A DNA stretch of 64,000 nt from an uncultured Armatimonadota bacterium (GTDB taxonomy: Bacteria; Armatimonadota; Fimbriimonadia; Fimbriimonadales; Fimbriimonadaceae). Position 1 is the first letter of the stretch. Every line of letters begins with the position of its first letter. Under the pieces are notes generated by a model, which saw nothing but the letters and a program-made list of their open reading frames with translations, did no database searches and was not told the origin of the DNA. Both the position numbers and the translations under genes were made by a program. Shown piece after piece: positions 37,086 through 45,240 of this stretch. The stretch is taken from NCBI GenBank assembly GCA_903904815.1, contig CAIVDU010000107.1, positions 22,000 to 85,999 of the forward strand, in the 5' to 3' direction.

Positions 37086-37101
37086 TTTATCCTAGGCTAA
37101 A
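37086..37101. promoter_or_regulatory. Candidate MntR operator of mntH
   Basis: TTTATCCTAGGCTAAA is palindromic in 7 of 8 arm positions (arms TTTA-CCT and AGG-TAAA). It lies 58 nt before the mntH start and matches the palindrome upstream of mntR. A weaker relative (GAGCCTAACATA) lies near 37031-37042. Confidence 0.65.
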
Positions 37102-37158
37102 AAGTTTGCTAACATTGAATCTGATCGCGACGTCATATAGTTCCGAGAACAAATAGAA

Positions 37159-38544
37159 GTGGGAAAGCAAGAGATACTTACCGAGGCGAACGCGCCGAAG
37201 GGCGTCTCAGGCGATGGGTCTGAGGGCTGGCGACTTGCGCCCGGACGCCCCAGCCTTTCCGAAGTCCACTCGACCATCCATGTCCCTCGTGGTGGTCCCG
37301 CCTGGCGTCGACTCTTGGCGTTTATCGGCCCCGGGTACCTGATCGCCGTTGGCTACATGGATCCCGGAAACTGGGCAACCGACCTTGGAGGCGGCGCAGC
37401 ATTTAACTACAAGCTTCTTTCGGTTGTCCTGATATCGAGCCTGATGGCTGTCTTCCTTCAAGCGCTGAGCGCCAAGCTTGGAATCGTCACCGGACGAGAT
37501 CTAGCCCAAGCCTGCCGAGACTCGTATTCCAAGTCGGCATCGATCTGCCTCTGGATTTCTGCGGAGATCGCTATCGCCGCCTGCGACGTCGCCGAGGTGA
37601 TCGGAGCAGCAATTGCATTGGAGCTACTGTTTGGACTGCCACTGATCTACGGAGTCGTCCTCACCGCCGCCGACGTTCTGCTTGTTCTGGCGCTTCAGCA
37701 TCGCGGCTTCCGAATCATTGAGGCCTTCGTGATCACGCTCATCGGAACGATGATGGTGATCTTCGGGATTGAGCTCTTCTACGCCAAACCGAACTGGCAC
37801 GGCGTCCTTACCGGTTTCGTACCCTCGATGGAGATCGTGCGGAACCACGAGATGCTCTACATCGGTCTTGGAATCCTTGGGGCGACGGTCATGCCGCACA
37901 ACTTGTATTTGCATTCGTCGATCGTTCAGACACGACGATTCGGGAAATCCTTTGAGCAGATCAAAGAGGCGATTAAGCACTCTTACATCGATTCAACGAT
38001 CGCCTTAACTCTAGCCCTGTTCGTCAACGCGGCAATTCTAATCGTGGCGGCCGCCGCTTTCTTCCGGGCAGGGATGCACAATGTCGCCGAGATCCAGGAC
38101 GCCTACAAACTCTTAACTCCGCTGTTGGGTGTCTCGATTGCAACTCCGCTCTTCGCGGTCGCCCTCCTCGCATCCGGACAGAACTCAACTCTAACCGGAA
38201 CCTTAGCGGGCCAAGTGATCATGGAAGGATTTCTTCACTTCCAGATGAAGCCGTGGATGCGGAGAATGGTGTCCAGACTGATTGCGATTATTCCGGCCGT
38301 GTTCGCCGTGTACGTCTATGGAGAGAAGGGACTTTCAAACCTCATTATTCTCAGTCAGGTCGTCCTCTCAGTCCAGTTGTCCTTTGCGGTAATCCCGTTG
38401 ATTCAGTTCACATCCGATCCGAAGAAGATGGGCGCCTTCGTGAACGGCATCGCCACCAGGGCCGTAGGTTGGACGATGGCGGCCGTCATCGCTGTGCTCA
38501 ACGCATATCTGGTCTGGACGACCCTGTTCCCGGCGAAATCTTAG
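37159..38544 (+). CDS. mntH: Nramp-family Mn(II)/Fe(II) transporter
   Basis: 461 aa with about 11 membrane helices. Helix 1 carries the metal-binding DPGN motif (AVGYMDPGNWATDLGGG) and helix 6 carries MPHNLYLHS (with the Met-Pro-His of Nramp). Start is GTG at 37159. It imports Mn(II) (or Fe(II)) with protons across the inner membrane. Control by the nearby mntR is indicated by the shared palindrome. Its stop overlaps the convergent aldolase stop by 4 nt. Confidence 0.95.
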   Translation: MGKQEILTEANAPKGVSGDGSEGWRLAPGRPSLSEVHSTIHVPRGGPAWRRLLAFIGPGYLIAVGYMDPGNWATDLGGGAAFNYKLLSVVLISSLMAVFLQALSAKLGIVTGRDLAQACRDSYSKSASICLWISAEIAIAACDVAEVIGAAIALELLFGLPLIYGVVLTAADVLLVLALQHRGFRIIEAFVITLIGTMMVIFGIELFYAKPNWHGVLTGFVPSMEIVRNHEMLYIGLGILGATVMPHNLYLHSSIVQTRRFGKSFEQIKEAIKHSYIDSTIALTLALFVNAAILIVAAAAFFRAGMHNVAEIQDAYKLLTPLLGVSIATPLFAVALLASGQNSTLTGTLAGQVIMEGFLHFQMKPWMRRMVSRLIAIIPAVFAVYVYGEKGLSNLIILSQVVLSVQLSFAVIPLIQFTSDPKKMGAFVNGIATRAVGWTMAAVIAVLNAYLVWTTLFPAKS

Positions 38545-39317
38545 CGCCTTAATTCCCAAAGGAGCTTCTGACGATAATGCTCGTCGGGCCGTGTGTGAAT
38601 TCGAGCGACTTGCTCGGGAGTCAGAGTCTTGATGGACTTGCCCGATGACAATGCGCCTAGCCAAACCCTCGCCGCCTTTACGGACATGAGAGTCGCGCTC
38701 TCAATTTCTCGAGCCGATTTCCCAAGTGCGATAAGGCCGTGATTTTGCATCCAGATCGTTTTCGGAACTGCCCCGTGAGCTTCCACATACCTTTCGACTG
38801 AATCTCGCACCGCGCTTGCCAGCGCAAAACCCGGATCAACATAGGGGACAAAAGCGGCGGCCGGACCGCAGCAAACAATTTCATCCGGAAACAGACGCTG
38901 CTGTGAGATCGCTTCCGCCTCCTCGAGGCAAAGCAAGCTCAGAAGGGGCGTTGGATGGGTATGTCCAACAATGCTGACGCCGGGCAAGCCTAGGAGGTAA
39001 GCATGCATGAACGTCTCGACACTGGGCATCAGGGGCGTGTCGTCGGCGCGGCTGGCTTTGAGAACCGCGCGCACGAGATCATCGTTAAAACTGTCCAGGG
39101 CAAGGGCCTGTCGGATCTCCGAGAACCTGACGCGAACAAACCCTTGCGCCTCGATATCCCGCATCGAGAACCCACTGGCCTTGACCCAGAACGTCTCATC
39201 GTCTTCCAGGAAACTCGCGTTTCCCTCTGCTAGTATCGCGGCATCGTGCGACGGATCACCCAAGAACCGGGACAGGGAGACGAGTTCGTCCGGGACGTTT
39301 CGCAGATCGAGAGACAC
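38541..39317 (-). CDS. Class II aldolase/adducin family protein (sugar-phosphate aldolase)
   Basis: 258 aa. LAEGNASFLEDDETFWVKAS, then VGHTHPTPLLSLLC giving the two Zn-binding His, and MQNHGLIALGKSAREIESAT with the third His. This is the pattern of rhamnulose-1-phosphate and fuculose-1-phosphate aldolases. The exact sugar is unclear. A GntR/LacI-type regulator gene lies 27 nt upstream on the same strand, suggesting a sugar-controlled operon. Confidence 0.88.
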   Translation of the reverse strand: MSLDLRNVPDELVSLSRFLGDPSHDAAILAEGNASFLEDDETFWVKASGFSMRDIEAQGFVRVRFSEIRQALALDSFNDDLVRAVLKASRADDTPLMPSVETFMHAYLLGLPGVSIVGHTHPTPLLSLLCLEEAEAISQQRLFPDEIVCCGPAAAFVPYVDPGFALASAVRDSVERYVEAHGAVPKTIWMQNHGLIALGKSAREIESATLMSVKAARVWLGALSSGKSIKTLTPEQVARIHTRPDEHYRQKLLWELRR

Positions 39318-39344
39318 AGTTGAAGGTACCTAGGAAGTCGTCTA

Positions 39345-40511
39345 CTATGCCCGGATCGATACTTCTTGGAGCGCTGGCAAACGTCCGGTTCTGGGTCGTC
39401 CCGTGCTTTCACGCACCACGAGCGGTGCGTCCAGCAGGATCTGTCTCGGCGGATCCTGCACGCGGGATCGGATGCGTTCCAGAAGTCTTTCCGCCGCCAC
39501 TCGACCAATCGCTTCGAATGGCTGGTTGATGGTGGTGAGATTGCCTCCGGAAGGGAGCCAGCGGAGCAGCCAGTCGAATCCTACGATGGAGAGGTCATCT
39601 GGGATTCGGATGCCGCGTCGAGTCATCGCGTCCATGACAAACATCGCCGTCTGGTCGTTTACGGCAAAGATCGCAGTCGGTGGGTCGGGCATCCCGAGAA
39701 CGCGTCCAACAATATCCTGCGCGTCGGCATGTTGGATCTGTCGACTCGCAAAGTCGAGTCGAATAATGTAGTCCTCCCGCAGGGGAATTCCGTATTCGCG
39801 AAGGATGGAGGCATAACCGTCCAACCGATCTTCGACGCTCGATACCCGCTCACGGTTTATGATCATCGCAACCTTTCGGTGACCGAGGTCGAGGAGGTGC
39901 TTGACCGCCGTTCGCGCGGCCCGTCGGTTGTTGCTCGAGACGACGTCGGACAGAATGGGCTCGGGCGGTTCGCGGTCAACGAACAAGAGCGGGATCCCCG
40001 CTTGGACGAGGGATTCGTAGGCCCCGGCAAAGTCCCGACCGCCGGTTTGCCAAATCATCGCTCCTGCGATCGCGGAGTTTTCAGACAGTGAACGCAGGAA
40101 GCCCTCTTCCGACTCTTGGGCCTTGGCCAAATCATCGGATTCCGCGCAGCCAATCACCATGTTGTATCCGGCGGCGCCGAGGGAGCTTCTCATTCCCTGC
40201 AGCATGGTTGTCGCTCCAAGTTCGGAGAGCGTTGGATAAATCCAAACCGCAATTTGATCTTTAGAAGGTCTCGGAATGGCCCCTCCAGCGATGGGTCCGC
40301 CGAGAACGATCGGACGACAGTTCGGCGTTCGATCGAGCACTCCGATGAGTTGGAGCTCTTGGATTGCCCCCTGAACAGAGGCGCGGCTCACGCCAAACTC
40401 TGAAGCGAGCTGGCGCTCACTCGGGAGCCTCTGACCGGTTACGAAGACTCCCGTTTTGATTCGAGTCTGGATCTCAGCAATTATCGCGGCACGGCCGGCA
40501 GGCTTACGCAT
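39345..40511 (-). CDS. GntR-type HTH with LacI-type sugar-binding domain (AraR-like regulator)
   Basis: 388 aa. An N-terminal GntR winged helix (TGQRLPSERQLASEFGVSRA, SVQGAIQELQLIGVLDR) is fused to a LacI-type periplasmic-binding domain (about 85-380; NSAIAGAMIWQTGG; LSIVGFDWLLRWLPS). This is the AraR architecture. The ligand is probably the sugar or sugar phosphate handled by the adjacent aldolase. A perfect palindrome (40529-40540) lies 18 nt before the start, so autoregulation is likely. Confidence 0.9.
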   Translation of the reverse strand: MRKPAGRAAIIAEIQTRIKTGVFVTGQRLPSERQLASEFGVSRASVQGAIQELQLIGVLDRTPNCRPIVLGGPIAGGAIPRPSKDQIAVWIYPTLSELGATTMLQGMRSSLGAAGYNMVIGCAESDDLAKAQESEEGFLRSLSENSAIAGAMIWQTGGRDFAGAYESLVQAGIPLLFVDREPPEPILSDVVSSNNRRAARTAVKHLLDLGHRKVAMIINRERVSSVEDRLDGYASILREYGIPLREDYIIRLDFASRQIQHADAQDIVGRVLGMPDPPTAIFAVNDQTAMFVMDAMTRRGIRIPDDLSIVGFDWLLRWLPSGGNLTTINQPFEAIGRVAAERLLERIRSRVQDPPRQILLDAPLVVRESTGRPRTGRLPALQEVSIRA

Positions 40512-40528
40512 GATTAACTCAAAAAATA

Positions 40529-40540
40529 TTCTTTAAAGAA
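40529..40540. promoter_or_regulatory. Palindromic operator upstream of the GntR/LacI regulator
   Basis: TTCTTTAAAGAA is a perfect 12-bp palindrome in the 30 nt before the regulator start, well placed for an autorepressor. Confidence 0.5.
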
Positions 40541-41239
40541 GTCCGCACGGCGAGGAAAAATCCCCCCGCTAGTCTCGGCGTTGAGTCTGGTCAAACTTCC
40601 TAAGCTCGGGCTGCCAAAATCCCTTCGGCCGCTTTGTCTCGGGACATTGAGCGACATATCGTAGCACTGTTAAGCTTCCTTAACCGCGCCGGTATGGCGA
40701 AATTTGTCGCAACTCCCATGTGTACAGAACAAAAGCCATGCCAATTCCTAAGACTTAACTCAGCCGGGGCCCCATTCCCAAATAAGAAGGAAACTCCGTC
40801 TCCAGTTGAGGGTTCAGCAATGATTCAACTGTCGCGGTCGCCGCTTTTCAAGGGGGAAGTGCGCTAGAGATTTCAAAGGAAGCGAATGACGCAAAAGGGA
40901 ACGATCCCAACGATCTCGGTCGAGGTTTCCAGCCATTTCTCGTCTCTCCGGTTAAAGGGGGAGGAGCGGCTGAGAATCGCGATTTCAATCAATACCCCGT
41001 CCACCCCTTGAGAGTAAGCCAGATCACGTTTTAGTGAACCAAAGAACCCCTTTTGGACAGTCGAGTCTTCCATTGTATCGTCCAAATCGTGAAACTCCAA
41101 GCCATGAGCCAACTATTTGGCCCCTTATCGCTTCGAAAACGGAATCCTTTATAGACTGTTTAAGTGGGCCGCTTCGAAAATCGAAACCATAGCTAGACGG
41201 CTATGAGACGGAGTCTAGTAGAGTTGGAAGATGCACGCA
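40541..41239. other. Intergenic stretch with a short duplicated segment
   Basis: No convincing gene. Two related segments, 40839-40876 (CGCTTTTCAAGGGGGAAGTG) and 40946-40988 (CCGGTTAAAGGGGGAGGAGC), each end in ATTTCAA. They look like remnants of a dispersed element. A leftward frame at 40873-41112 falls on them and is rejected. Confidence 0.4.
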
Positions 41240-42121
41240 ATGCAGCTTGTTTGGGCCTCCCTCGCCGTATTGGCGCTTCACTCGCAAAGCGACCCTTCCC
41301 TGACGGCGCCTGGAGCGACGCTTCAAAAGTTGGGCGACGGGTACTCGTTTACGGAGGGCCCGGTGGCAGACCATCACGGCAACGTGTTCTTCACCGATCA
41401 GCCAAACGACCGGATCATGAAGTGGAGCATCGATGGAACCACCACCGAGTGGCTCAAGCCAGCAGGCCGTTCGAACGGTATGTGGTTTGACCATCAGGGA
41501 AATCTCATCTCGTGCGCCGATGATCTCAACGAACTTTGGTCGATTTCTACTTCCAAAAAGGTCAGCGTGTTGGTAAAAGAGTTTCAAGGCAAGCTCTTGA
41601 ACGGCCCAAACGATGTTTGGGTGCGGCCCGACGGCGGTATGTACATTACAGATCCGCTCTATAAGCGCCCTTACTGGAAGCGAGATCCGGCAATGCAGCA
41701 GCCTGGTCAATTCGTGTACTTCCTTTCACCGGATCGAAAAACGCTGAAGCCAGTGGCGATCGACCTCAATACACCCAACGGCATCATCGGAACACCCGAT
41801 GGCAAGACGCTTTACGTCGCTGATATTGGCGCGAACGTTACTTTTCGGTACAAGATCCACCCAGACGGCTCACTCACCGACAAGACCGCGTTCTGTCCGA
41901 TGGGCTCAGACGGAATGACCATGGACGAGAAGGGCGATATTTACTGCAGTAACCAGGGAGTCACCGCATTCGACCCTAACGGCAAGCGCCTGTTCCACGT
42001 AGACGTTCCCGAAAGCTGGGTTGGGCACGTATGTTTTGGCGGTAGAGATCATAAGCTCCTGTTTATCACCGCAGTCAAAGGGATCTACGGACTCAAAATG
42101 TCGGTCCGAGGCGCCTATTGA
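41240..42121 (+). CDS. SMP-30/gluconolactonase family protein, exported
   Basis: About 293 aa from ATG at 41240, where GGAAG sits 9 nt upstream; an ATG 9 nt earlier is also in frame. Signal peptide MQLVWASLAVLALHSQSD. Six-bladed propeller with the family pattern GYSFTEGPVADHHGNVFFTD, LNGPNDVWVRPDGGMYITDP and TPNGIIGTPDGKTLYVAD, including the metal-site Glu, Asn and Asp. It hydrolyses sugar lactones or a similar lactone in the periplasm. It is followed by a hairpin terminator. Confidence 0.9.
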   Translation: MQLVWASLAVLALHSQSDPSLTAPGATLQKLGDGYSFTEGPVADHHGNVFFTDQPNDRIMKWSIDGTTTEWLKPAGRSNGMWFDHQGNLISCADDLNELWSISTSKKVSVLVKEFQGKLLNGPNDVWVRPDGGMYITDPLYKRPYWKRDPAMQQPGQFVYFLSPDRKTLKPVAIDLNTPNGIIGTPDGKTLYVADIGANVTFRYKIHPDGSLTDKTAFCPMGSDGMTMDEKGDIYCSNQGVTAFDPNGKRLFHVDVPESWVGHVCFGGRDHKLLFITAVKGIYGLKMSVRGAY

Positions 42122-42143
42122 CAGAAGATTTGAGGAGGAGTCT

Positions 42144-42164
42144 GTAGAGGGAAAATCCCTCTAC
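42144..42164 (+). terminator. Hairpin after the SMP-30 gene
   Basis: GTAGAGGGA and TCCCTCTAC form a perfect 9-bp stem around AAA, 22 nt after the stop. There is no T run. Confidence 0.6.
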
Positions 42165-42204
42165 TGGCATCTCCGAGTTTTCCGATGGAGAAAGACTAAA
42201 CGGC

Positions 42205-42951
42205 GTGGAGCTCCAAACGGTCACCGATGTCTTTTGTGACAGCTTCGCCTTCGGGCGAAGCTTCACCCATCCTTTCCAGGTCAACCGATTCGGGAATGCG
42301 CGAGTACTTCGCGACGCACCTCGCCGTTCAGGTCCGGAACGGGGAGGAGAGATCGTGATCTGTACGGACTCTGCCCAAGAAGCCATTCAGGCACTTTTGG
42401 AGCACGGTCGAAGTCGTGATACGGGCTGCGTCATTACCTCCGACCTCGTCACAAACCGTGCCCTGGTAGACCGGGTCAAGGCGGAGGGGTATCGGTTTGG
42501 ATCGACCGAGGCTGTCTTTCTGCGAGACTTGGAGAACATTCCGGAAGCACAATCTGAATGGACCATTCGCAGGGTGACAACCAAGGAGGACGCCGATCGT
42601 CTGGCCCTAGCCGCGAAGTCACGGCAGATTCTTTCTTCGCACCTCGACGGAGCACGTCCTTCAGTTCGAGCTTACGTTGCCGAAAAGGAAGGAGAGTTCG
42701 TCGGATGGGTTCGAAGCATCCATGTCCATCCCTTCGAAGCCTATCCCTCAAACCTATACGTTCCCCTTGAACATCGGCGCCGAGGCATTGCCACCGCGTT
42801 GATGCGCGAGATGCTGCTAGACGATAGGCGTCATGGAGCGCAAAGAAGCGTGCTACTCGCGAGTCACGCGGGCGCCAAGCTCTACCCCCAACTTGGCTAC
42901 AAGCAAGTGGGAACCCTTCACCTGTTTATCCCCCGGCGTCATCGAGGATAA
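42205..42951 (+). CDS. GNAT family N-acetyltransferase
   Basis: 248 aa. GTG start at 42205. The C-terminal half has the GNAT core: AYVAEKEGEFVGWVRSIHVH, then the acetyl-CoA loop LEHRRRGIATALMREMLLDD and SHAGAKLYPQLGYKQVGTLH. The N-terminal half is a second, degenerate GNAT-like domain of unknown role. The acceptor is unknown. Confidence 0.85.
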   Translation: MELQTVTDVFCDSFAFGRSFTHPFQVNRFGNARVLRDAPRRSGPERGGEIVICTDSAQEAIQALLEHGRSRDTGCVITSDLVTNRALVDRVKAEGYRFGSTEAVFLRDLENIPEAQSEWTIRRVTTKEDADRLALAAKSRQILSSHLDGARPSVRAYVAEKEGEFVGWVRSIHVHPFEAYPSNLYVPLEHRRRGIATALMREMLLDDRRHGAQRSVLLASHAGAKLYPQLGYKQVGTLHLFIPRRHRG

Positions 42952-42980
42952 GCCTCCCCGGTGGGCCGCCAGTGCAATGA

Positions 42981-43215
42981 CTGACGCCTCGCATGATGCT
43001 ATCCGGCTCTATGTATCCGATCGGCAAACATGCCATCTTGGCTCCAACTGGTCACCGACCTCGCGCCCAGTCGTTCTTTCCTCAACTGCGCGAGGGGAAT
43101 CATGATGAAGGGCAACGGCTTCGACGAGCTTTCAAGCGAGATCTGGCCCCTTCCCTTGCTCATCCTCGTGATCTTCCTGGCCACCGTTTTGAGATTTCAG
43201 CGTCGCCTCGACTGA
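42981..43215 (+). pseudogene. C-terminal remnant of an ABC-2 type permease, with a one-base frameshift
   Basis: Frame 42981-43025 reads LTPRMMLSGSMYPIG. From 43030 a different frame reads MPSWLQLVTDLAPSRSFL, then RGIMMKGNGFDEL, and a final membrane helix to RFQRRLD. Together they are the conserved end of ABC-2 permeases (LSGFMYPI.NMP.WLQ...RGI.LKG). Removing one A from the AAA at 43021-43024 restores GNMPSW. The 5' part is missing. The intact ABC exporter downstream suggests this locus once carried another efflux system. Confidence 0.7.
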
Positions 43216-43326
43216 CAGCCATGTGACTGTCCTTTGAACCCATGACGGTGTTTGTCTGACAATCGAACTGTTGACTGGCAGTGACCCATTTCTGCAGCCA
43301 TGCTGAAGATAGAAATGGGTGGAAAT

Positions 43327-45240
43327 ATGAACGTGACTCCGACAAAACTACCAGAGTCGATTCAGCTTCCCAAAGACCCGCAACCAACTCTGGGAACGGT
43401 GGCCACGCCTCCAAACCCACCTGCAGCCCCAACCGTCAAGGGTAAATCGCCATTTCCGTGGCGGATCGTGAAGTGGGCCGTCGGCGCACTTGTAATCATC
43501 GGTCTGCTTTACCTGTTGTACGTCCGAACGACTACATCAAATGCCGACCTCGTGACATATCGCGTCGCTCCGGTCGTTAAGCAAGACGTCGCGCTTTCGG
43601 TTTCGGCCACCGGGACCATTCAACCCTGGACGACCGTGGATATCAAGTCAAAGGCAGGTGGCCTTGTTGAAGCGATGCTCGTGACGTTGGGAGATCGAGT
43701 CAAGAAGAATCAAGTGATCGCGCGCATCGACCCAACCGACTCCCAATTGGTCTACAGTCAATCGGTTGCTGACCAAGACTCGGCTCGCGCAAAGCAGAAT
43801 CAGAGTCAGCAACTGTACAAGCTCCAAATCACCCAGACACCGCTCTCCATCGCCCAAGCAAAGGCGCAGCTCGATTCCACTTCAGCAAGCATGCGTGCGG
43901 CAGTAGCCGCCCTGAAGTCGGCATCTGATACGAGCGCCGCTCAGCCAGCGGTCACCACCGCGGCAATCCGGCAAGCTCAAGCAAGCTACGACTCTACCAA
44001 ACAAGATTTGGCTCTCCTCGTCGCCTCCCAGCCGGCCGATCTCGCTGCCGCTCAATCGGCCTATGATCAGAGCGTCCAGACCACAAACAATGCCTTGGCA
44101 ATCGAAAGGCGGACTTACTCCCTGTATCAGCAAGGATTCGTCGCTGCTCAAGACTACGATACGGCTAAGACGACGCTAACTCTCGATCAGGCGGCACAAG
44201 CTTCGGCCAAAGTCAAATTAGACATGCAGTCAGCAAGTCAATCGGCCGCCAGACTTAGCCAGGCTGGCAAGGTTCGCACCGCTTTAGCGCAACTTCAAAA
44301 CGCTCAGGCACAAGGTGTCGACGTTGCCCTAAAGATAGATGCAGTTCAGCAGGCGCAGGCGGCTCTCAATCAAGCAAGGGCGCTCGTAGTTCAGTCGACG
44401 GAGACATACCGACTGGCATTGGCCGGGCAGTTGAATGATCGCGTCAAACAGCTTGACATCGCGAGCGCGGAAGCGGCCACGGCGAGGACGATCGCTACCG
44501 TCACCAATGCGAAGACCACACTCGATCAAACCATCGTTCGCGCGCCATCGGATGGTGTGGTTCTACTGAAATACGTTGATCAAGGCGCGATGATCACTTC
44601 GGGAATCTCCCTGAACTCGAGTGGAACCGCGATCGTTCAGCTTGGTGACGTTTCTCGGAAATATGTGGACGTCCAAGTCGACGAGACGGACATCGCAAAC
44701 ATCCGGGTCGGACAGAGTGTGGGGGTGGCGGTCGACGCGTTTCCGGGAGAGGAAATTTCTGGCCATGTGATCCTGGTCAACCCGGGGGCCCAGGTCGATC
44801 AGAACGTCACGACTATCCACGTCCGAGTCGAGATCGATCCCAAAACACCAAGCTTTTCCCAACTAAAGCCGTACATGAACGCGACCTGCATATTCCAGGT
44901 GGAGGACCATTCCAACGTCATCGCGGTGGCAACGGACGCCGTGCACGACGACGGCAACAAAAGCTACGTTCAGCTAGCACAAGGTGGCAAGCCAGTTGCC
45001 ACGAAGCTAAAGTCAACTGCGGGCACGAAAGATCTGACCGGAGTCAAGCTCGAGCGCAGGGACGTAACTGTCGGCCTTCGGGGCAATTCCACGGTTGAAA
45101 TCACCAGTGGTTTGAATGTGGGCGATCTGGTCGTGGTCCAGACGATTCAGCCGGTCAAGCCAGCGGCGACCGGAGCCGCAAGCCCGAGCCCGATGGGTGG
45201 TGGTGGAGGTGGTGGAATGGGCCGTGGCGGAGGCCGATAG
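43327..45240 (+). CDS. MacA-like HlyD family membrane fusion protein
   Basis: 637 aa from ATG at 43327 (two in-frame ATGs lie 12 and 27 nt earlier). A Pro-rich cytosolic tail is followed by one membrane helix (WAVGALVIIGLLYLLYV), the barrel-lipoyl part (SATGTIQPWTTVDIKSKAGG), a very long Ala/Gln-rich coiled-coil hairpin (about 130-400), then lipoyl and beta-barrel parts (TIVRAPSDGVVLLKYVDQGA; VQVDETDIANIRVGQSVGVA). It ends with a Gly-rich tail (GGGGGGGMGRGGGR). It bridges the MacB-like transporter to an outer-membrane channel. Operon of three with the next two genes. Confidence 0.92.
   Translation: MNVTPTKLPESIQLPKDPQPTLGTVATPPNPPAAPTVKGKSPFPWRIVKWAVGALVIIGLLYLLYVRTTTSNADLVTYRVAPVVKQDVALSVSATGTIQPWTTVDIKSKAGGLVEAMLVTLGDRVKKNQVIARIDPTDSQLVYSQSVADQDSARAKQNQSQQLYKLQITQTPLSIAQAKAQLDSTSASMRAAVAALKSASDTSAAQPAVTTAAIRQAQASYDSTKQDLALLVASQPADLAAAQSAYDQSVQTTNNALAIERRTYSLYQQGFVAAQDYDTAKTTLTLDQAAQASAKVKLDMQSASQSAARLSQAGKVRTALAQLQNAQAQGVDVALKIDAVQQAQAALNQARALVVQSTETYRLALAGQLNDRVKQLDIASAEAATARTIATVTNAKTTLDQTIVRAPSDGVVLLKYVDQGAMITSGISLNSSGTAIVQLGDVSRKYVDVQVDETDIANIRVGQSVGVAVDAFPGEEISGHVILVNPGAQVDQNVTTIHVRVEIDPKTPSFSQLKPYMNATCIFQVEDHSNVIAVATDAVHDDGNKSYVQLAQGGKPVATKLKSTAGTKDLTGVKLERRDVTVGLRGNSTVEITSGLNVGDLVVVQTIQPVKPAATGAASPSPMGGGGGGGMGRGGGR

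Noticed and set aside
40873..41112. 79-codon leftward frame
   Set aside because: It falls on the duplicated intergenic segments and has no start signal.
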